Shown piece by piece: positions 37,331 through 47,214 of a stretch of 64,000 nucleotides of DNA (within the stretch, counting starts at the first letter, position 1; the number at the start of each line of letters is the position of its first letter). A model generated the notes under the pieces. That model worked only from the letters and a program-made list of their open reading frames with translations, had not been told where the DNA came from and did not search any database. The position numbers and the translations under genes are program-made. The stretch comes from Mycolicibacterium arabiense (GTDB taxonomy: Bacteria; Actinomycetota; Actinomycetes; Mycobacteriales; Mycobacteriaceae), in the NCBI RefSeq assembly GCF_010731815.2, contig NZ_AP022592.1, positions 186,001 through 250,000 of the forward strand, read 5' to 3'.

Positions 37331-39100
37331 TCAGTACGCCCCGTGTGACGCGCGCGCTCGCGAGAACTTGGCCGCCACGGCGGCGGCTAGCTCCAGATAG
37401 GCGGTGGCGGTGCCGGGTTTGAGCAGTTCGAAGTCGAAGTCGGCGCCTTCGGCGAGGTGGGGGTCGAACGGAATCACGTGTATCGAGCCGGAGCGGGCCT
37501 CGAAGTGCTCGCACACCTTGTCCAACTTCAACGCGGGCGAGCCGGGCCGGGATGCACTCAGGACGACCTGCGCGTCACGCACCAGATCACCGCGGCCGTG
37601 CTCGACCAACCAGTCCAACGTCGCCGACGCGCTGCGGGCCGCGTCGATCGCCGGTGAGGTGACCAATACGATGGCGTCGGCCAAATCCAGCACGCCGGTC
37701 ATGGCCGAGTGCATGATCCCCGTCCCACAATCCGTCAGGATCACGTTGTAGTAATGGCGCAGAACGTCCATCGTGCGCCGGTAGTCGGTCTCGCCGAAGA
37801 CCTCGGCCACCGCGGGGTCCTGCTCGCTGGCCAGCACCTCGAGACGGCTCGGTGCCATTCGGGTGTGGTTGCGCACGTCGGCATATCGTCGAATGTTGGG
37901 GTCCCGCAACAGATCACGCACGGTCGACGATGTCGACGCGTCCAGCACGCGCTCGGCGAGCGTGCCGCGATCGGGGTTCGCGTCCACCGCGATCACGCGA
38001 TCGGTGCGGACCGTCGCCAGAGCAGAGCCCAAGCCCAGTGTCGTCGTGGTCTTGCCGACACCGCCCTTGATCGACAGCACCGCCACGCGGAAGTCGCCGA
38101 CGAAGGGTTGCCGGATCTGCTCGAGTAACTCATCGCGTTCCCGATCCGCCCGCGACGGACCGAAGTTGACCAGGCCGCCGGTGAGCACGTACAGCACGCG
38201 TTGCCATCCCGACCGCGGCGTTTGACGATCGCGACTGAAAACCTCGGCTTCGTCGAGCGACGGCGCCGACCAGTGGCGTTGCGCTGTCTCATGTTGCTCC
38301 GGTGGGCGTCGAGACGGCCCGTGGCGCCTCCGCGACGAGCCGCGGCGACCCGACTGCCCCGGCGCCGGCGGCGTGGTCGATCCGGCGCCTGCCGGCGTCG
38401 TCGACATGTGCTCGTACGGCGGCATCCACGGCGGTAGCCCCTGCCACCCCGGTGGTGGCGGTGGCAGACCAGGTGGCCAACCCTGCGTCGACATCTGCCA
38501 GCCGGGTGGGGGAAGCGGCGGCGGGGACTGCCGATGCACCCCCTCCACGTCGGCCGGGTACGCGGGCCCTGGATCCGCAGTCGGTTCTTCTGACGGCGCA
38601 TCACCCGAGAACGTGCCCGACGGCGTGGCGGCGTCGGGTCGATCGTCTAACGTCGAGCTCATCGAAGGTGCCCCCCGCTGCCAGGGTGGCAAGGCCATGC
38701 GCCGTGGGGGCGCGGCGCCGTCCACACCCTCCACATCCCGACCCGACTCGGTCTCGGGCGGCGGCAGTGGCGGCGACGAACCCGTCAGCTCGGTGGCGTC
38801 GTCCTCGCGGTACGGCGGAACCTCCTCCGCTTGAAATGAATCCAGAGGGTCGAAGTCGTCACCGAACCCCGTCGGCGGACCGGTCTCGTCCGCGGCCGCG
38901 GAGACGGCTTCGCCCATCGGTAAGCCCGGTCGTAACGGGCGTCCGGGTACGGGTGGTCGTGGCGCCTGCTGCGACGTCCGGCGGGCCTCCATCCGAGCCA
39001 TCAGCTGGGCGGCGCGCCCTTCGACGTCGTCCAAGTCCAACTCCTCGCGTGCCGGCCGCGGGCGTTCCGGCGTCGAATAGTGCTCTGGTTCATCGGTCAT
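37331..39100 (-). CDS. espI: EspI-like ATPase (long form)
   Basis: 589 residues from the ATG at 39100 (MTDEPEHYSTPERPRP). The longer reading to 39175 is not needed. Residues 1-320 are Pro-rich and disordered (PPLPPPGWQM, GLPPPPPGWQGLPPW). The C-terminal MinD/ParA-type ATPase has SIKGGVGKTTTT (about 347), VIAVDANPDRGTL and ILTDCGTGIMHSAMTGVLDLADAIVLV. This layout is that of EspI of ESX-1, and the adjacent eccD matches ESX-1 order. It is paralogous to the shorter ATPase at 30463. 96 bases separate it from mycP upstream. Confidence 0.87.
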   Translation of the reverse strand: MTDEPEHYSTPERPRPAREELDLDDVEGRAAQLMARMEARRTSQQAPRPPVPGRPLRPGLPMGEAVSAAADETGPPTGFGDDFDPLDSFQAEEVPPYREDDATELTGSSPPLPPPETESGRDVEGVDGAAPPRRMALPPWQRGAPSMSSTLDDRPDAATPSGTFSGDAPSEEPTADPGPAYPADVEGVHRQSPPPLPPPGWQMSTQGWPPGLPPPPPGWQGLPPWMPPYEHMSTTPAGAGSTTPPAPGQSGRRGSSRRRHGPSRRPPEQHETAQRHWSAPSLDEAEVFSRDRQTPRSGWQRVLYVLTGGLVNFGPSRADRERDELLEQIRQPFVGDFRVAVLSIKGGVGKTTTTLGLGSALATVRTDRVIAVDANPDRGTLAERVLDASTSSTVRDLLRDPNIRRYADVRNHTRMAPSRLEVLASEQDPAVAEVFGETDYRRTMDVLRHYYNVILTDCGTGIMHSAMTGVLDLADAIVLVTSPAIDAARSASATLDWLVEHGRGDLVRDAQVVLSASRPGSPALKLDKVCEHFEARSGSIHVIPFDPHLAEGADFDFELLKPGTATAYLELAAAVAAKFSRARASHGAY

Positions 39101-39196
39101 GGTCGGAAGCACCTCGGTTCGTGGGTCGAAGCTTCGTGGGGTGGTGGGGTGCGCAGCCGGGGTTCCGTGCGCCACTCGTGGCGGTCTCTTGTCATC

Positions 39197-40567
39197 TCAC
39201 CCTTGCCTCGGCTTCTTGATCACCACGACGGCCAGCACTGCGAGTAGCGCACACACGCCCATCACCGCCGCGACGACCTCGAGAGCTCGGCGACTCTCGG
39301 CATCTCCCCCTGGCGCGGCAACGATCGGATGACCCGTCATGACGCTGCGGCCCTGAACGTCGGGGAGCACCTCGTCGGTCAACGCGGCGACCGGATCGAC
39401 CACCCCGTACCCCGTCGCAACGTTCGGGCCGGCGTCCGGGGTTTGGGCGGTTCGCTTGATACGTGTCATGACGTCTGCCGCCGACATGTCGGGGAAACGG
39501 GACCGGACCAAGGCCACGACGCCGGAAACCAGGGCCGCGGCGAAGCTCGTCCCGTTGATAGCCACCAGTTCTCCCTGCGCGTTCTGCGTCGCGTTCGTCA
39601 GTCCGATGCCGACGGAGTTCAACGACGTCACCCTCTCGCCGGGGGCAGCCACGTCGATCCACGGTCCGTGCAGGGAGAAGCCACTGGGCTGACCGTCGGG
39701 GGCCACCGCACCGACGGCCAGCACGTAATCACCGAACCAGGCGGGACTGGCCGTGGTGGATACCGAGTTCCAGGCGTCGGCCGACGACCCGTTGGGGTCG
39801 CGCACCTCGTTCTGCGTCCTGCACAGGCCCTGCGCACTGACGTTGCCGGCGGCCGCCACGACGACCACGTTGCGCTCGAACGCGTAGCGAACGGCTTGGC
39901 CGAGTGCAATGTCGTCAACCCCGACACCCACTGGTGCGCAGGCGACTTCGGAGAGGTTGATGACGGTGGCCCCCAGGTCGACGGCGTGCACGATCGCCAG
40001 CGCGAGGGTGAAGGTGTTCCCGTAGCCCGACGTCAGTGCGTTCGGGTCGTCCCCTCCGGAGCTGTCGCCCTGCACCGAGAACGAGGCACTGTTCTGACGG
40101 ATGGAGATGATGGTCGCATCCGGCGCAACACCGGCGAAGGCGTCGTCCGGGCTCGGTGACGCTGCGATCAGCCCGGCGACGAGCGTGCCGTGCACGTCGC
40201 AGTCGACGAGTCCATCCGTCGTCGACACGTAATCACCACCCGGTTCCAGCGCCGCGAGCCGGGGATTGCGTGAAACACCGGTGTCGATCACCGCCACGCG
40301 CTGTCCGGCGCCACGCGAGAAGCGCCAGGCGCCCGTGTAGTCGAGCATCGCGTCGGCTGCCGGTGTCTGCTGGAACTGGCTGCCGGGCGCTACGGCACCC
40401 GAGCCGCACATGGACTTCTGCTCGGTCGGATTCGGAGGGACGACCGGTCCGGTCGGGGGCGGGCCCGGCGCGATCACCGGTGGGTCGATGGCGTGCGCCG
40501 GCCCCGGAGCCAGTGCCGTCGCGGCGATGAACACCACCACGGAAAGCAACGCAGCGCCGCGCGTCAC
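39197..40567 (-). CDS. mycP: Mycosin, ESX-associated subtilisin-like protease
   Basis: 456 residues from the GTG at 40567, whose GTGA overlaps the EccD stop. A start 12 codons earlier (40603) is possible but would overlap eccD by 40 bases. Sec signal peptide ending at PAHA-IDP, then the subtilisin triad: Asp in VAVIDTGVS (about 94), His in DVHGTLVAG (about 125), Ser in NGTSFAAAL (about 339). Near the end is one membrane helix (VVAAVMGVCALLAVLAVVVI) and a KKPRQG tail. MycP caps the periplasmic face of the ESX complex. All triad residues are present, so it should be active. Confidence 0.95.
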   Translation of the reverse strand: MTRGAALLSVVVFIAATALAPGPAHAIDPPVIAPGPPPTGPVVPPNPTEQKSMCGSGAVAPGSQFQQTPAADAMLDYTGAWRFSRGAGQRVAVIDTGVSRNPRLAALEPGGDYVSTTDGLVDCDVHGTLVAGLIAASPSPDDAFAGVAPDATIISIRQNSASFSVQGDSSGGDDPNALTSGYGNTFTLALAIVHAVDLGATVINLSEVACAPVGVGVDDIALGQAVRYAFERNVVVVAAAGNVSAQGLCRTQNEVRDPNGSSADAWNSVSTTASPAWFGDYVLAVGAVAPDGQPSGFSLHGPWIDVAAPGERVTSLNSVGIGLTNATQNAQGELVAINGTSFAAALVSGVVALVRSRFPDMSAADVMTRIKRTAQTPDAGPNVATGYGVVDPVAALTDEVLPDVQGRSVMTGHPIVAAPGGDAESRRALEVVAAVMGVCALLAVLAVVVIKKPRQG

Positions 40568-41997
40568 GATGCGCCCGCCGAGCCGTCGCACCCGATTGCC
40601 CACGCCGCCAACGGGATCAGTGCTGCAGCGCTCAGATAGTTCAGATACGCGAGCACGGTCACCATCCGGCGTGACGCCGGGGCGGATTCGGCGCGGGCCC
40701 CGATGATCACGAACGCGACGGCAGTCACCAGCAGCAGCGCGAACGCCGCCACAGGCATGGGCTCATCGCCGCCCTGGGCACGCCAGCAGGCCAGCACGAC
40801 GAGCGCCACCGCCGGGATGCCCAGTCCCATCCGCTCGGCCGCCGCGGCGACGGCGTGCGCGTAGAGGGCCAGGGCGGTCGCGACGCCGAGAGCGAATGCC
40901 ACGGCGGGCCACTGCAGTGGCACGGGCTCGAGCAGGACCGCCGCCGCACCCAGCCCTGCGCTGCTCGACAGCGCGGTGTACAACGCCGAACGCGTCACCA
41001 CCGCCTCGCGCACACGCTCCCAAACATCAAGCGGTGTACCGGGAACGGAGTCGTCGTCGGGCCGAGCGACCTCGGTCGGCCGGGGTCCCATACCGTCCAG
41101 ACCCGACGTGAGGTGTGGCACTGCCCGACAGGCCAGGGTGCTCGCGACGGCCACAACCACACCCACGGTGGCAGCGTCGATGCCCGCAGCGCTGGCCGCG
41201 GACGCGACCCCGGTGAGGCCCACCACGCCCCCGGCGGTCAGGTATCCCCAGCGCCCGCTGCCGATGATCCGGAAGAACGCAGCGGCGAGGACCAGCACCA
41301 CCAGGCACCCCGCAGCAAGCCCGTAGACACCCCATTCCGGGGCCCACGCCGCGATCATCGCCGCCGCGATCGGGAGTGCCGCCCAGCCCAGTGCCGCTCC
41401 GATGCTCCGCTGACCGTAGGTCCGGTTCGCCAGCGCGCCCGCACCCACCAGCGCCAGGATCCACGCGATCGATACGCCCGTGATCGCCTTGAGGTTCGGG
41501 GCGAACACGGGGCTCAGCAGGAAGTAGATCCACGCCGCTGACGCCATCGTCACCGCGGCGAACGTCATCGCGCGCGCGGCCTCGGCACCCCACCCGACGT
41601 GTGCGGCCTTGTTCAGTTGCGCAGCCGCGTCGACGACGTCGTCGAAGAGCGTGGGCACGGTCAGGGCCGACATCGCCCGGAAGCTGAGCAGTTCACCGTC
41701 GATCACGCCGGCGTCTCGCAGTGTCGCATCGGGCACCAGCGACTCGTCGGCGTCGGACCGCCGCAGCACCCACAGGTCGCGTGTGCCCTCCTTCGCGGAG
41801 CCGTCGCCCGCCTCGTCGGACCGAGCGGTCCCGTCGGACTGCATCAGCTCGACGAGCAACGGTGTCAGGCTGGCGATCGGAATATCGAGGGGCAGCGCCA
41901 CATCAACCTGGGTGTCGTCACCCCGCAGCGAAAGTCTCACTCGCGCAGGGGCGGGTGTCACCACTCGCGCCGTCTCGGTCTCTCGTCCCGCGCTCAC
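40564..41997 (-). CDS. eccD: Type VII secretion protein EccD (copy B, between eccC and mycP)
   Basis: 477 residues from the GTG at 41997, whose GTGA overlaps the eccC stop. The reading upstream to 42342 is a shadow of eccC. A short ubiquitin-like domain (RVRLSLRGDDTQVDVALPLDIPIASL, then DATLRDAGVIDGELLSF) is followed by eleven membrane helices. It is translationally coupled on both sides (eccC before, mycP after), so this is the EccD most firmly tied to the core. Size and the eccC-eccD-mycP order resemble ESX-4, whereas the other EccD resembles ESX-1. Confidence 0.9.
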   Translation of the reverse strand: MSAGRETETARVVTPAPARVRLSLRGDDTQVDVALPLDIPIASLTPLLVELMQSDGTARSDEAGDGSAKEGTRDLWVLRRSDADESLVPDATLRDAGVIDGELLSFRAMSALTVPTLFDDVVDAAAQLNKAAHVGWGAEAARAMTFAAVTMASAAWIYFLLSPVFAPNLKAITGVSIAWILALVGAGALANRTYGQRSIGAALGWAALPIAAAMIAAWAPEWGVYGLAAGCLVVLVLAAAFFRIIGSGRWGYLTAGGVVGLTGVASAASAAGIDAATVGVVVAVASTLACRAVPHLTSGLDGMGPRPTEVARPDDDSVPGTPLDVWERVREAVVTRSALYTALSSSAGLGAAAVLLEPVPLQWPAVAFALGVATALALYAHAVAAAAERMGLGIPAVALVVLACWRAQGGDEPMPVAAFALLLVTAVAFVIIGARAESAPASRRMVTVLAYLNYLSAAALIPLAAWAIGCDGSAGAS

Positions 41998-44900
41998 TGG
42001 TCGGGCATCCGGGACAGCTGGATGACGTCGCTTCTCGTGGTTCGCGAGCTGAAAATGCCGCGGCCGGCGGGCATCTGCTGGGCCTTGAACCCGAACAGCG
42101 CGCCCTCCTCCTTGGTGCCGCTCATGACCAGACCGTTGCAGGAGAGGTCCTTGAGTCGTCCGATGATCGGGTCCATCATCGCGCGACCGGCGCCCCCGAT
42201 GCGGCGCGCGACGACGATGCGCAAACCGATGTCGCGCGCCTGAGGAAAGTACTCCACCAGCGGGCCGAGGGGGTGGTTCATCGATCCGCCGGGAATCAGA
42301 TCGTAATCGTCGATCAACAGGAAGATGTCGGGGCCGTGCCACCAGTCGCGCGCCCGGAGTTGCTGCTGGGTGACGTCGCTCGGCGGCAGTCTCTCCTTCA
42401 GCGATTCCGCGAGCGCGGTCATCAACTCACTCAATGTCTGTGCGGCGGTGGCGTATCCGGCGAGGTAGTCGTTGTCCACGACACCGAGCAGCGTGCGCCG
42501 GAAGTCGACGAGGATGATCTTGCACTCCTGCGGTGAGGCGTTCTCCATCACACCGGTGGCGATGTTGGCCAACAGCCCCGTCTTACCGCACTCGGCGTCA
42601 CCGAAGACGACCAGATGGGGCTGAGCATCGAAGTCGAGGACGACGGGCGCCAATTCGGACTCGTCGATGCCGATGGCCACCTTCGCCTTGTCCAGCGCAC
42701 CCGCTCGCCTGGCGGCCTCGACGACCGAGGTGCGATCGACGTCGTGCGGCAACATGCGAACCCGCGGCGCCTCCCGATCCCCGTAGAACTGCCGGACCAC
42801 GTCGCACGCGTCGGCCACACCGGCGGGCAGGTTCTCGACGTCGGAGCTGGAATCCAGCCGAGGCAACCCGATCAACAGGTGCAGCCGGTCCGGGCTGATG
42901 CCGCGGCCGGGTCGACCGATCGGCACCAGGTCGGCGAATTTGCGGCCGATGTCGCTGTCCATCGTGTCGCCCATCCGCAGCTCCACACGGGTGCCGAGCA
43001 TGTCCTTGACCGCGGGTCGGATCTCCATCCAGCGACTGGCCGTGACGGCCAGGTGAATTCCGTAGGACAGACCGCCGATCGCGATCGCCTGCAGGGCGGG
43101 TTCGAGCATGTCGAAGTCACTTCTGATCGTCGCCCAGCCGTCGACCACGAGAACGAGATCGCCGAATTCGTCCGCACTCAGCGGATCCTGCGCGGCGACG
43201 TCCGCCGGCATCTGCGCCAGGCGCGCCTTGCGCTGACGGAAGTCCCGCATGGATTCGATCCCGAGATCCCGGAACCGCAGTTCGCGATCTCTCAACAATC
43301 CCGTGACCTCGGCGATGGTCCGCCGAATGCGGTCGCCGTCCATGCGCCCGGCGACACCGCCGACGTGGGGCAGCCCGGCCAGACTGCCCAGTGTCCCGCC
43401 ACCGAAATCGAGGCAGAAGAACTGCACCTGCTCGGGCGTGTGGGTGGCTGCGGCCGCCATGATCAGGGTTCTCATCGCCGTCGACTTGCCCGATTGCGGA
43501 CCGCCGACGATGGCGACGTTGCCGCGGGCGCCGGCGAGGTCGATGACCAGTACATCGCGCCGCTGATCATAGGGACGGTCCACCACCCCGATGGGGAACA
43601 GCAAGCGCCCGTTGGCATTGCGCGGGTCGTTCCACGTCGAGTTCGGCAGCAGCGCGTTGACCGGCGGGCTCTCCTCCAGTGGTGGCAGCCACACCTCGTG
43701 TGCGGGCAGCCCGTGCCCACGCAGCCTCCCGACCACGACGTCGAGAAGGGTGGTCTTGGTGGGACCCTGCAGCACCTCGGGTCCCGTGTCGTCGGCGGAC
43801 TCGACGGGCGTCGCCGCTGGCGTCGGATCCCTGTCCACCGGCGTGGCGGTGAACAGCTTCGGCGCCCGCGCCCCCAGTCTCGACGCCCGTCCCGTGCCGG
43901 AGAGCGCCTTCGGTTTCACGTATTCACCGGAGACGTAGGAGGCGTTGAAGCGGACGGGCTGGTCGGCGTCGCACTTGAGGAACGCGGAACCGGGAACGCT
44001 GGGCAGGTGGTACGCGTCCGGAACGCCGAGCACGGTTCGCGATTCGCCGGCCGAGAAGGTCTTGAGTCCGATTCGGTAGGACAGGTGCGAGTCCAGGCCG
44101 CGGAGCTTGCCCTCCTCGAGTCGCTGCGACGCGAGCAGGAGGTGGATGTGCAGGGACCGGCCGAGGCGGCCGATCATGACGAACAGCTCGGCGAAATCCG
44201 GTTTCTGAGACAACAGTTCGGAGAACTCGTCGACGACGATGAAGAGCGCCGGTAGCGGGTCCAGCTGAGCGCCGTTCGTCCTGGCCCGTTCGTACTCCGT
44301 GACGTTGGGGAAGTTACCGGCCGCGCGGAGAAGCTCCTGACGCCGGTTCATCTCGCCGGCCAGCGCGTCGCGCATGCGGTCGACCATCGTCAGCTCGTCT
44401 TCGAGGTTGGTGATGATGGCGGCGATGTGGGGCGCGCCGTCCAACCCGAGGAAGGTCGCACCGCCCTTGAAGTCCACCAGGACCAGATTGAGAGCCTCCG
44501 GCGAGTGCGAGGTGATCATCGCCAGGACGAGGGTGCGCAGGAACTCGGACTTGCCCGAACCGGTCGCGCCGATACACAGTCCGTGCGGTCCCATGCCACC
44601 CTCGGCGGACTCCTTGATGTCCAGCTCCAGCGGCTGACCCGACGGGGTGTAGCCCACGGGGACTCGAAGTCGTTCGCGCGCTGTACGTTTGCGCCACACC
44701 TCGGCCGGAACGATCTCCGCGGCGTCAGGGATCTTCAACAGCGACATCAGCCCGGGGTCGGTGGCGCGCGCGTCGGCGCCGAGGTTGACGATGTGCGCGG
44801 CGCCGCCGGGTCGGTAACGACTCAGCGCGCGGGCCGCGGCGTTCGCCTCGGCGACGGTGATGAGATCCGCGGTGGCGAACCGCTCCACCCCCGCTGCCGT

Positions 44901-46082
44901 CCGGGCACCGACGTCACCGTCCTCGACCACCAGTTGCAGACCGCGTCGTGACACCACTCCGTCGACAGGACCGTTGAGGTCGAGGACCGTCACGCTGTCG
45001 AGACCGGCATCGGTGCTCAGGCGTTCGTCACCGGTGACGTAACCGTCGTCGATGACGACGACCAGATGCCGCAGCCCCGCCGGCATCTGGGCGTTCCGAC
45101 TGAAACGACCCCGTTCCGCCAAGTCGTCGCCCAGCAGGTTCTCCAGCAGCTCCAGCGAGGGGAAGAGCATCCTCAGGGTGCCGCATCCATCGCGCACCGA
45201 CTCGTGTTGCGCGTGCGGCAGCCACTTGACCCAGCCCCACGTCTCGCTGTCCGGATCAGCCGTCACCACCGCGACCTGGAGATGGTCGGGACCGTGAAAC
45301 GTGCACAGCTCCAGAATCATCGATCGCAGCAGCTGCCGACTCAGGTCGCGATCCCCTTCGAAGCTCAGGATCGGAAAGGCGCGCAACGACACCGCTGTCG
45401 GAAGAGCGTGCACCACCGAGTGCGCCGTCACGAAACGCCGCAACGCGATGGCGGACACCGGTTCGAGGTCCTCGGGCGGCCCCGTCTCGGGGGCCATCAG
45501 CCGAGTGGCCAGCCGGTGGGTGCCGACACCGACGCGCGCGTGGCAGAAGTCGGTATCAGTGGGGCGACGCTCCCACATGCGGCGTGTTCCCGCTAAGTCG
45601 GCGAGCGTGCGCGGGTCGGGATGGCTCCACTCCAGCGCCGCCCGCTGGCTGTCACCGGTCTCCTCGGCGTCCCCGCGGAGGTCGGCCAGATAGCTGAAGT
45701 AGTCCTTGCGCTCCTCGTTGAGTTCTGCCGCCGCCTTGCCTCCTCTGCCTCCTCCGCTCGCGAACATGCCGGCCATCGACATGACCATCATCATCGGAAA
45801 GATGAGAAAGGTGGGATTGCGCGTCAAGTCTCGACCACCGACGGTCACCATCAGCGCGATCATGCCCACCACGGCCACGATCATCACCACGGGCATCAGC
45901 TTCGTCAGCAGGCTGCCCGGCACGACGCGCGACACCTCGGGTGGCGCTTGCAGAGTCACTTCGCCGCCGGGCATCCGAGGCGGTGCGATGCGCAGCCTCC
46001 GGACGAAGCCTTCGCTAGCCAACCGACGACCTCGGGTACGGACCGATCGTCGGCGAGTCGGTCCGGGTGCCGGCGCCGGCAC
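41994..46082 (-). CDS. eccC: Type VII secretion FtsK/SpoIIIE ATPase EccC (fused form)
   Basis: 1,362 residues, GTG start at 46082. Two N-terminal membrane helices (about 60-110), a DUF-like stalk, then three FtsK/SpoIIIE ATPase modules: GATGSGKSE with VVDEFSELL (about 507), GGPQSGKST with VVDGWATI (about 862, Walker B without the following Glu) and GDAECGKTG with LIDDYDLI (about 1163). One long chain, as in ESX-2 to ESX-5, not the split EccCa/EccCb of ESX-1. It is the motor and substrate receptor of the system. The stop is coupled to eccD copy B. It heads the minus-strand operon eccC-eccD-mycP(-espI-eccD). Confidence 0.95.
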   Translation of the reverse strand: MPAPAPGPTRRRSVRTRGRRLASEGFVRRLRIAPPRMPGGEVTLQAPPEVSRVVPGSLLTKLMPVVMIVAVVGMIALMVTVGGRDLTRNPTFLIFPMMMVMSMAGMFASGGGRGGKAAAELNEERKDYFSYLADLRGDAEETGDSQRAALEWSHPDPRTLADLAGTRRMWERRPTDTDFCHARVGVGTHRLATRLMAPETGPPEDLEPVSAIALRRFVTAHSVVHALPTAVSLRAFPILSFEGDRDLSRQLLRSMILELCTFHGPDHLQVAVVTADPDSETWGWVKWLPHAQHESVRDGCGTLRMLFPSLELLENLLGDDLAERGRFSRNAQMPAGLRHLVVVIDDGYVTGDERLSTDAGLDSVTVLDLNGPVDGVVSRRGLQLVVEDGDVGARTAAGVERFATADLITVAEANAAARALSRYRPGGAAHIVNLGADARATDPGLMSLLKIPDAAEIVPAEVWRKRTARERLRVPVGYTPSGQPLELDIKESAEGGMGPHGLCIGATGSGKSEFLRTLVLAMITSHSPEALNLVLVDFKGGATFLGLDGAPHIAAIITNLEDELTMVDRMRDALAGEMNRRQELLRAAGNFPNVTEYERARTNGAQLDPLPALFIVVDEFSELLSQKPDFAELFVMIGRLGRSLHIHLLLASQRLEEGKLRGLDSHLSYRIGLKTFSAGESRTVLGVPDAYHLPSVPGSAFLKCDADQPVRFNASYVSGEYVKPKALSGTGRASRLGARAPKLFTATPVDRDPTPAATPVESADDTGPEVLQGPTKTTLLDVVVGRLRGHGLPAHEVWLPPLEESPPVNALLPNSTWNDPRNANGRLLFPIGVVDRPYDQRRDVLVIDLAGARGNVAIVGGPQSGKSTAMRTLIMAAAATHTPEQVQFFCLDFGGGTLGSLAGLPHVGGVAGRMDGDRIRRTIAEVTGLLRDRELRFRDLGIESMRDFRQRKARLAQMPADVAAQDPLSADEFGDLVLVVDGWATIRSDFDMLEPALQAIAIGGLSYGIHLAVTASRWMEIRPAVKDMLGTRVELRMGDTMDSDIGRKFADLVPIGRPGRGISPDRLHLLIGLPRLDSSSDVENLPAGVADACDVVRQFYGDREAPRVRMLPHDVDRTSVVEAARRAGALDKAKVAIGIDESELAPVVLDFDAQPHLVVFGDAECGKTGLLANIATGVMENASPQECKIILVDFRRTLLGVVDNDYLAGYATAAQTLSELMTALAESLKERLPPSDVTQQQLRARDWWHGPDIFLLIDDYDLIPGGSMNHPLGPLVEYFPQARDIGLRIVVARRIGGAGRAMMDPIIGRLKDLSCNGLVMSGTKEEGALFGFKAQQMPAGRGIFSSRTTRSDVIQLSRMPDQ

Positions 46083-46260
46083 CGCTGCGATCGAACATGG
46101 TTGGGGGCCTTCGAGGTCGAGGGAGTACTTGGCTCAGCGCACCCGCTGCTGCATCTGAACAACCTACCCAGTCGGCCCGTTCCCGCACCCGCCGCGGCAT
46201 GACGGTTCTTTCTACGCCCCTGCGATTATCCGAATACCGCCTGCATGCGCCGCAGCAACA

Positions 46261-47157
46261 TCATCCTGCGTCGTGCGCAGACCGCCACGGCGCGTCGGCG
46301 TGGTGTAGATCGGCGAGCAGCCATCGGACGAGCGGGTCCGACGGGGCCGCGACCATCGCGACCAGATCGCGCTCGACCTTCGGGCGCAGGGACCTGATCA
46401 CCGCTGCAGGCACAGCCGTCGCCGCCGATAGCGGCGCGATGGTCACACCCATTCCGGCGGCGGCCAGTTGAACTGCGGTACGCGAACTTCGGGTGCGCAG
46501 CACTACTCTGAGCCCCGTCTTGGTGCGAGCTGCGAGCGCGTCAACCCACACCGCCATGTCGCTGCCCACGTCGTAGTGCACGAACGGCTCGGCAGCAAGC
46601 GTGCGAAGCGATACGGCCGCCACGTCGTCGAACTCGTGCCCCGGCGATGCGACGACGACCATCTCCTCCTGGGCGAAGATCTCGACGGGCACGTCGCCTG
46701 CCGGGGCCGGATAACCCATGGCCACGTCGATCGCACCGGACTCGATCGCCGCGATCACGGCGTTGGTGCCGGTGAACTCGGTGAGCTCCAGTTCAACCTC
46801 GGGGCGCCGGGATCGCCACCGATCCAGGAGCGGAACGAGCACCCAGCCGGTGATCGACTCGGAACAGGCGATCCGCAGCCGGCCCGCATCGCCCGCGGCA
46901 ACCCGGCGTCCCACCTCGAGGGCCCGTTCGGCCGCCTGCAGGGCGACACGCGCCTCTGCCGCACTCGCATGCCCAGCCGCCGTCACACGCACCCCCCGCC
47001 ACAGACGTTCGATCACCGGTGCGCCGAGCTCCCTTTCCAGACCCGCGATTTGATGCGACAGGGCGGGCTGCGACAGATGCAACGAGGCCGCCGCGGCGCT
47101 GACCGAACCGTGTTCGACCAACGCGGCCAAACACTCCAACGCGCGCAATGTCGTCAT
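46261..47157 (-). CDS. LysR-type transcriptional regulator flanking the ESX core
   Basis: 298 residues, ATG start. Winged helix MTTLRALECLAALVEHGSVSAAAASLHLSQPALSHQIAGLEREL and a LysR ligand domain (LRIACSESITGWVLVPLL). It lies directly upstream of eccC on the same strand (178 bases apart) and is a paralogue of the LysR that heads the eccE operon 19 kb away. Two inverted repeats lie just upstream, one touching the start codon, which would suit autoregulation. A truncated third LysR start faces the opposite way at 47269. Confidence 0.92.
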   Translation of the reverse strand: MTTLRALECLAALVEHGSVSAAAASLHLSQPALSHQIAGLERELGAPVIERLWRGVRVTAAGHASAAEARVALQAAERALEVGRRVAAGDAGRLRIACSESITGWVLVPLLDRWRSRRPEVELELTEFTGTNAVIAAIESGAIDVAMGYPAPAGDVPVEIFAQEEMVVVASPGHEFDDVAAVSLRTLAAEPFVHYDVGSDMAVWVDALAARTKTGLRVVLRTRSSRTAVQLAAAGMGVTIAPLSAATAVPAAVIRSLRPKVERDLVAMVAAPSDPLVRWLLADLHHADAPWRSAHDAG

Positions 47158-47176
47158 CCCTCGAATATAACGAGGG
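47158..47176. promoter_or_regulatory. Inverted repeat at the LysR start codon
   Basis: CCCTCG-AATATAA-CGAGGG, immediately upstream of the LysR ATG (47155-47157). The AT-rich centre in a GC-rich context and the symmetry fit an operator or a start-blocking hairpin. Function inferred. Confidence 0.5.
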
Positions 47177-47214
47177 CTGAAAGGATCACTCGCGTCTCGA
47201 AGATTCCGACGCCC

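Noticed and set aside
40564..42342. Long upstream start for EccD copy B
   Set aside because: The extra 115 codons overlap the 3' end of eccC and are Arg/His-rich. The GTG at 41997 gives the same 4-nt overlap seen elsewhere.
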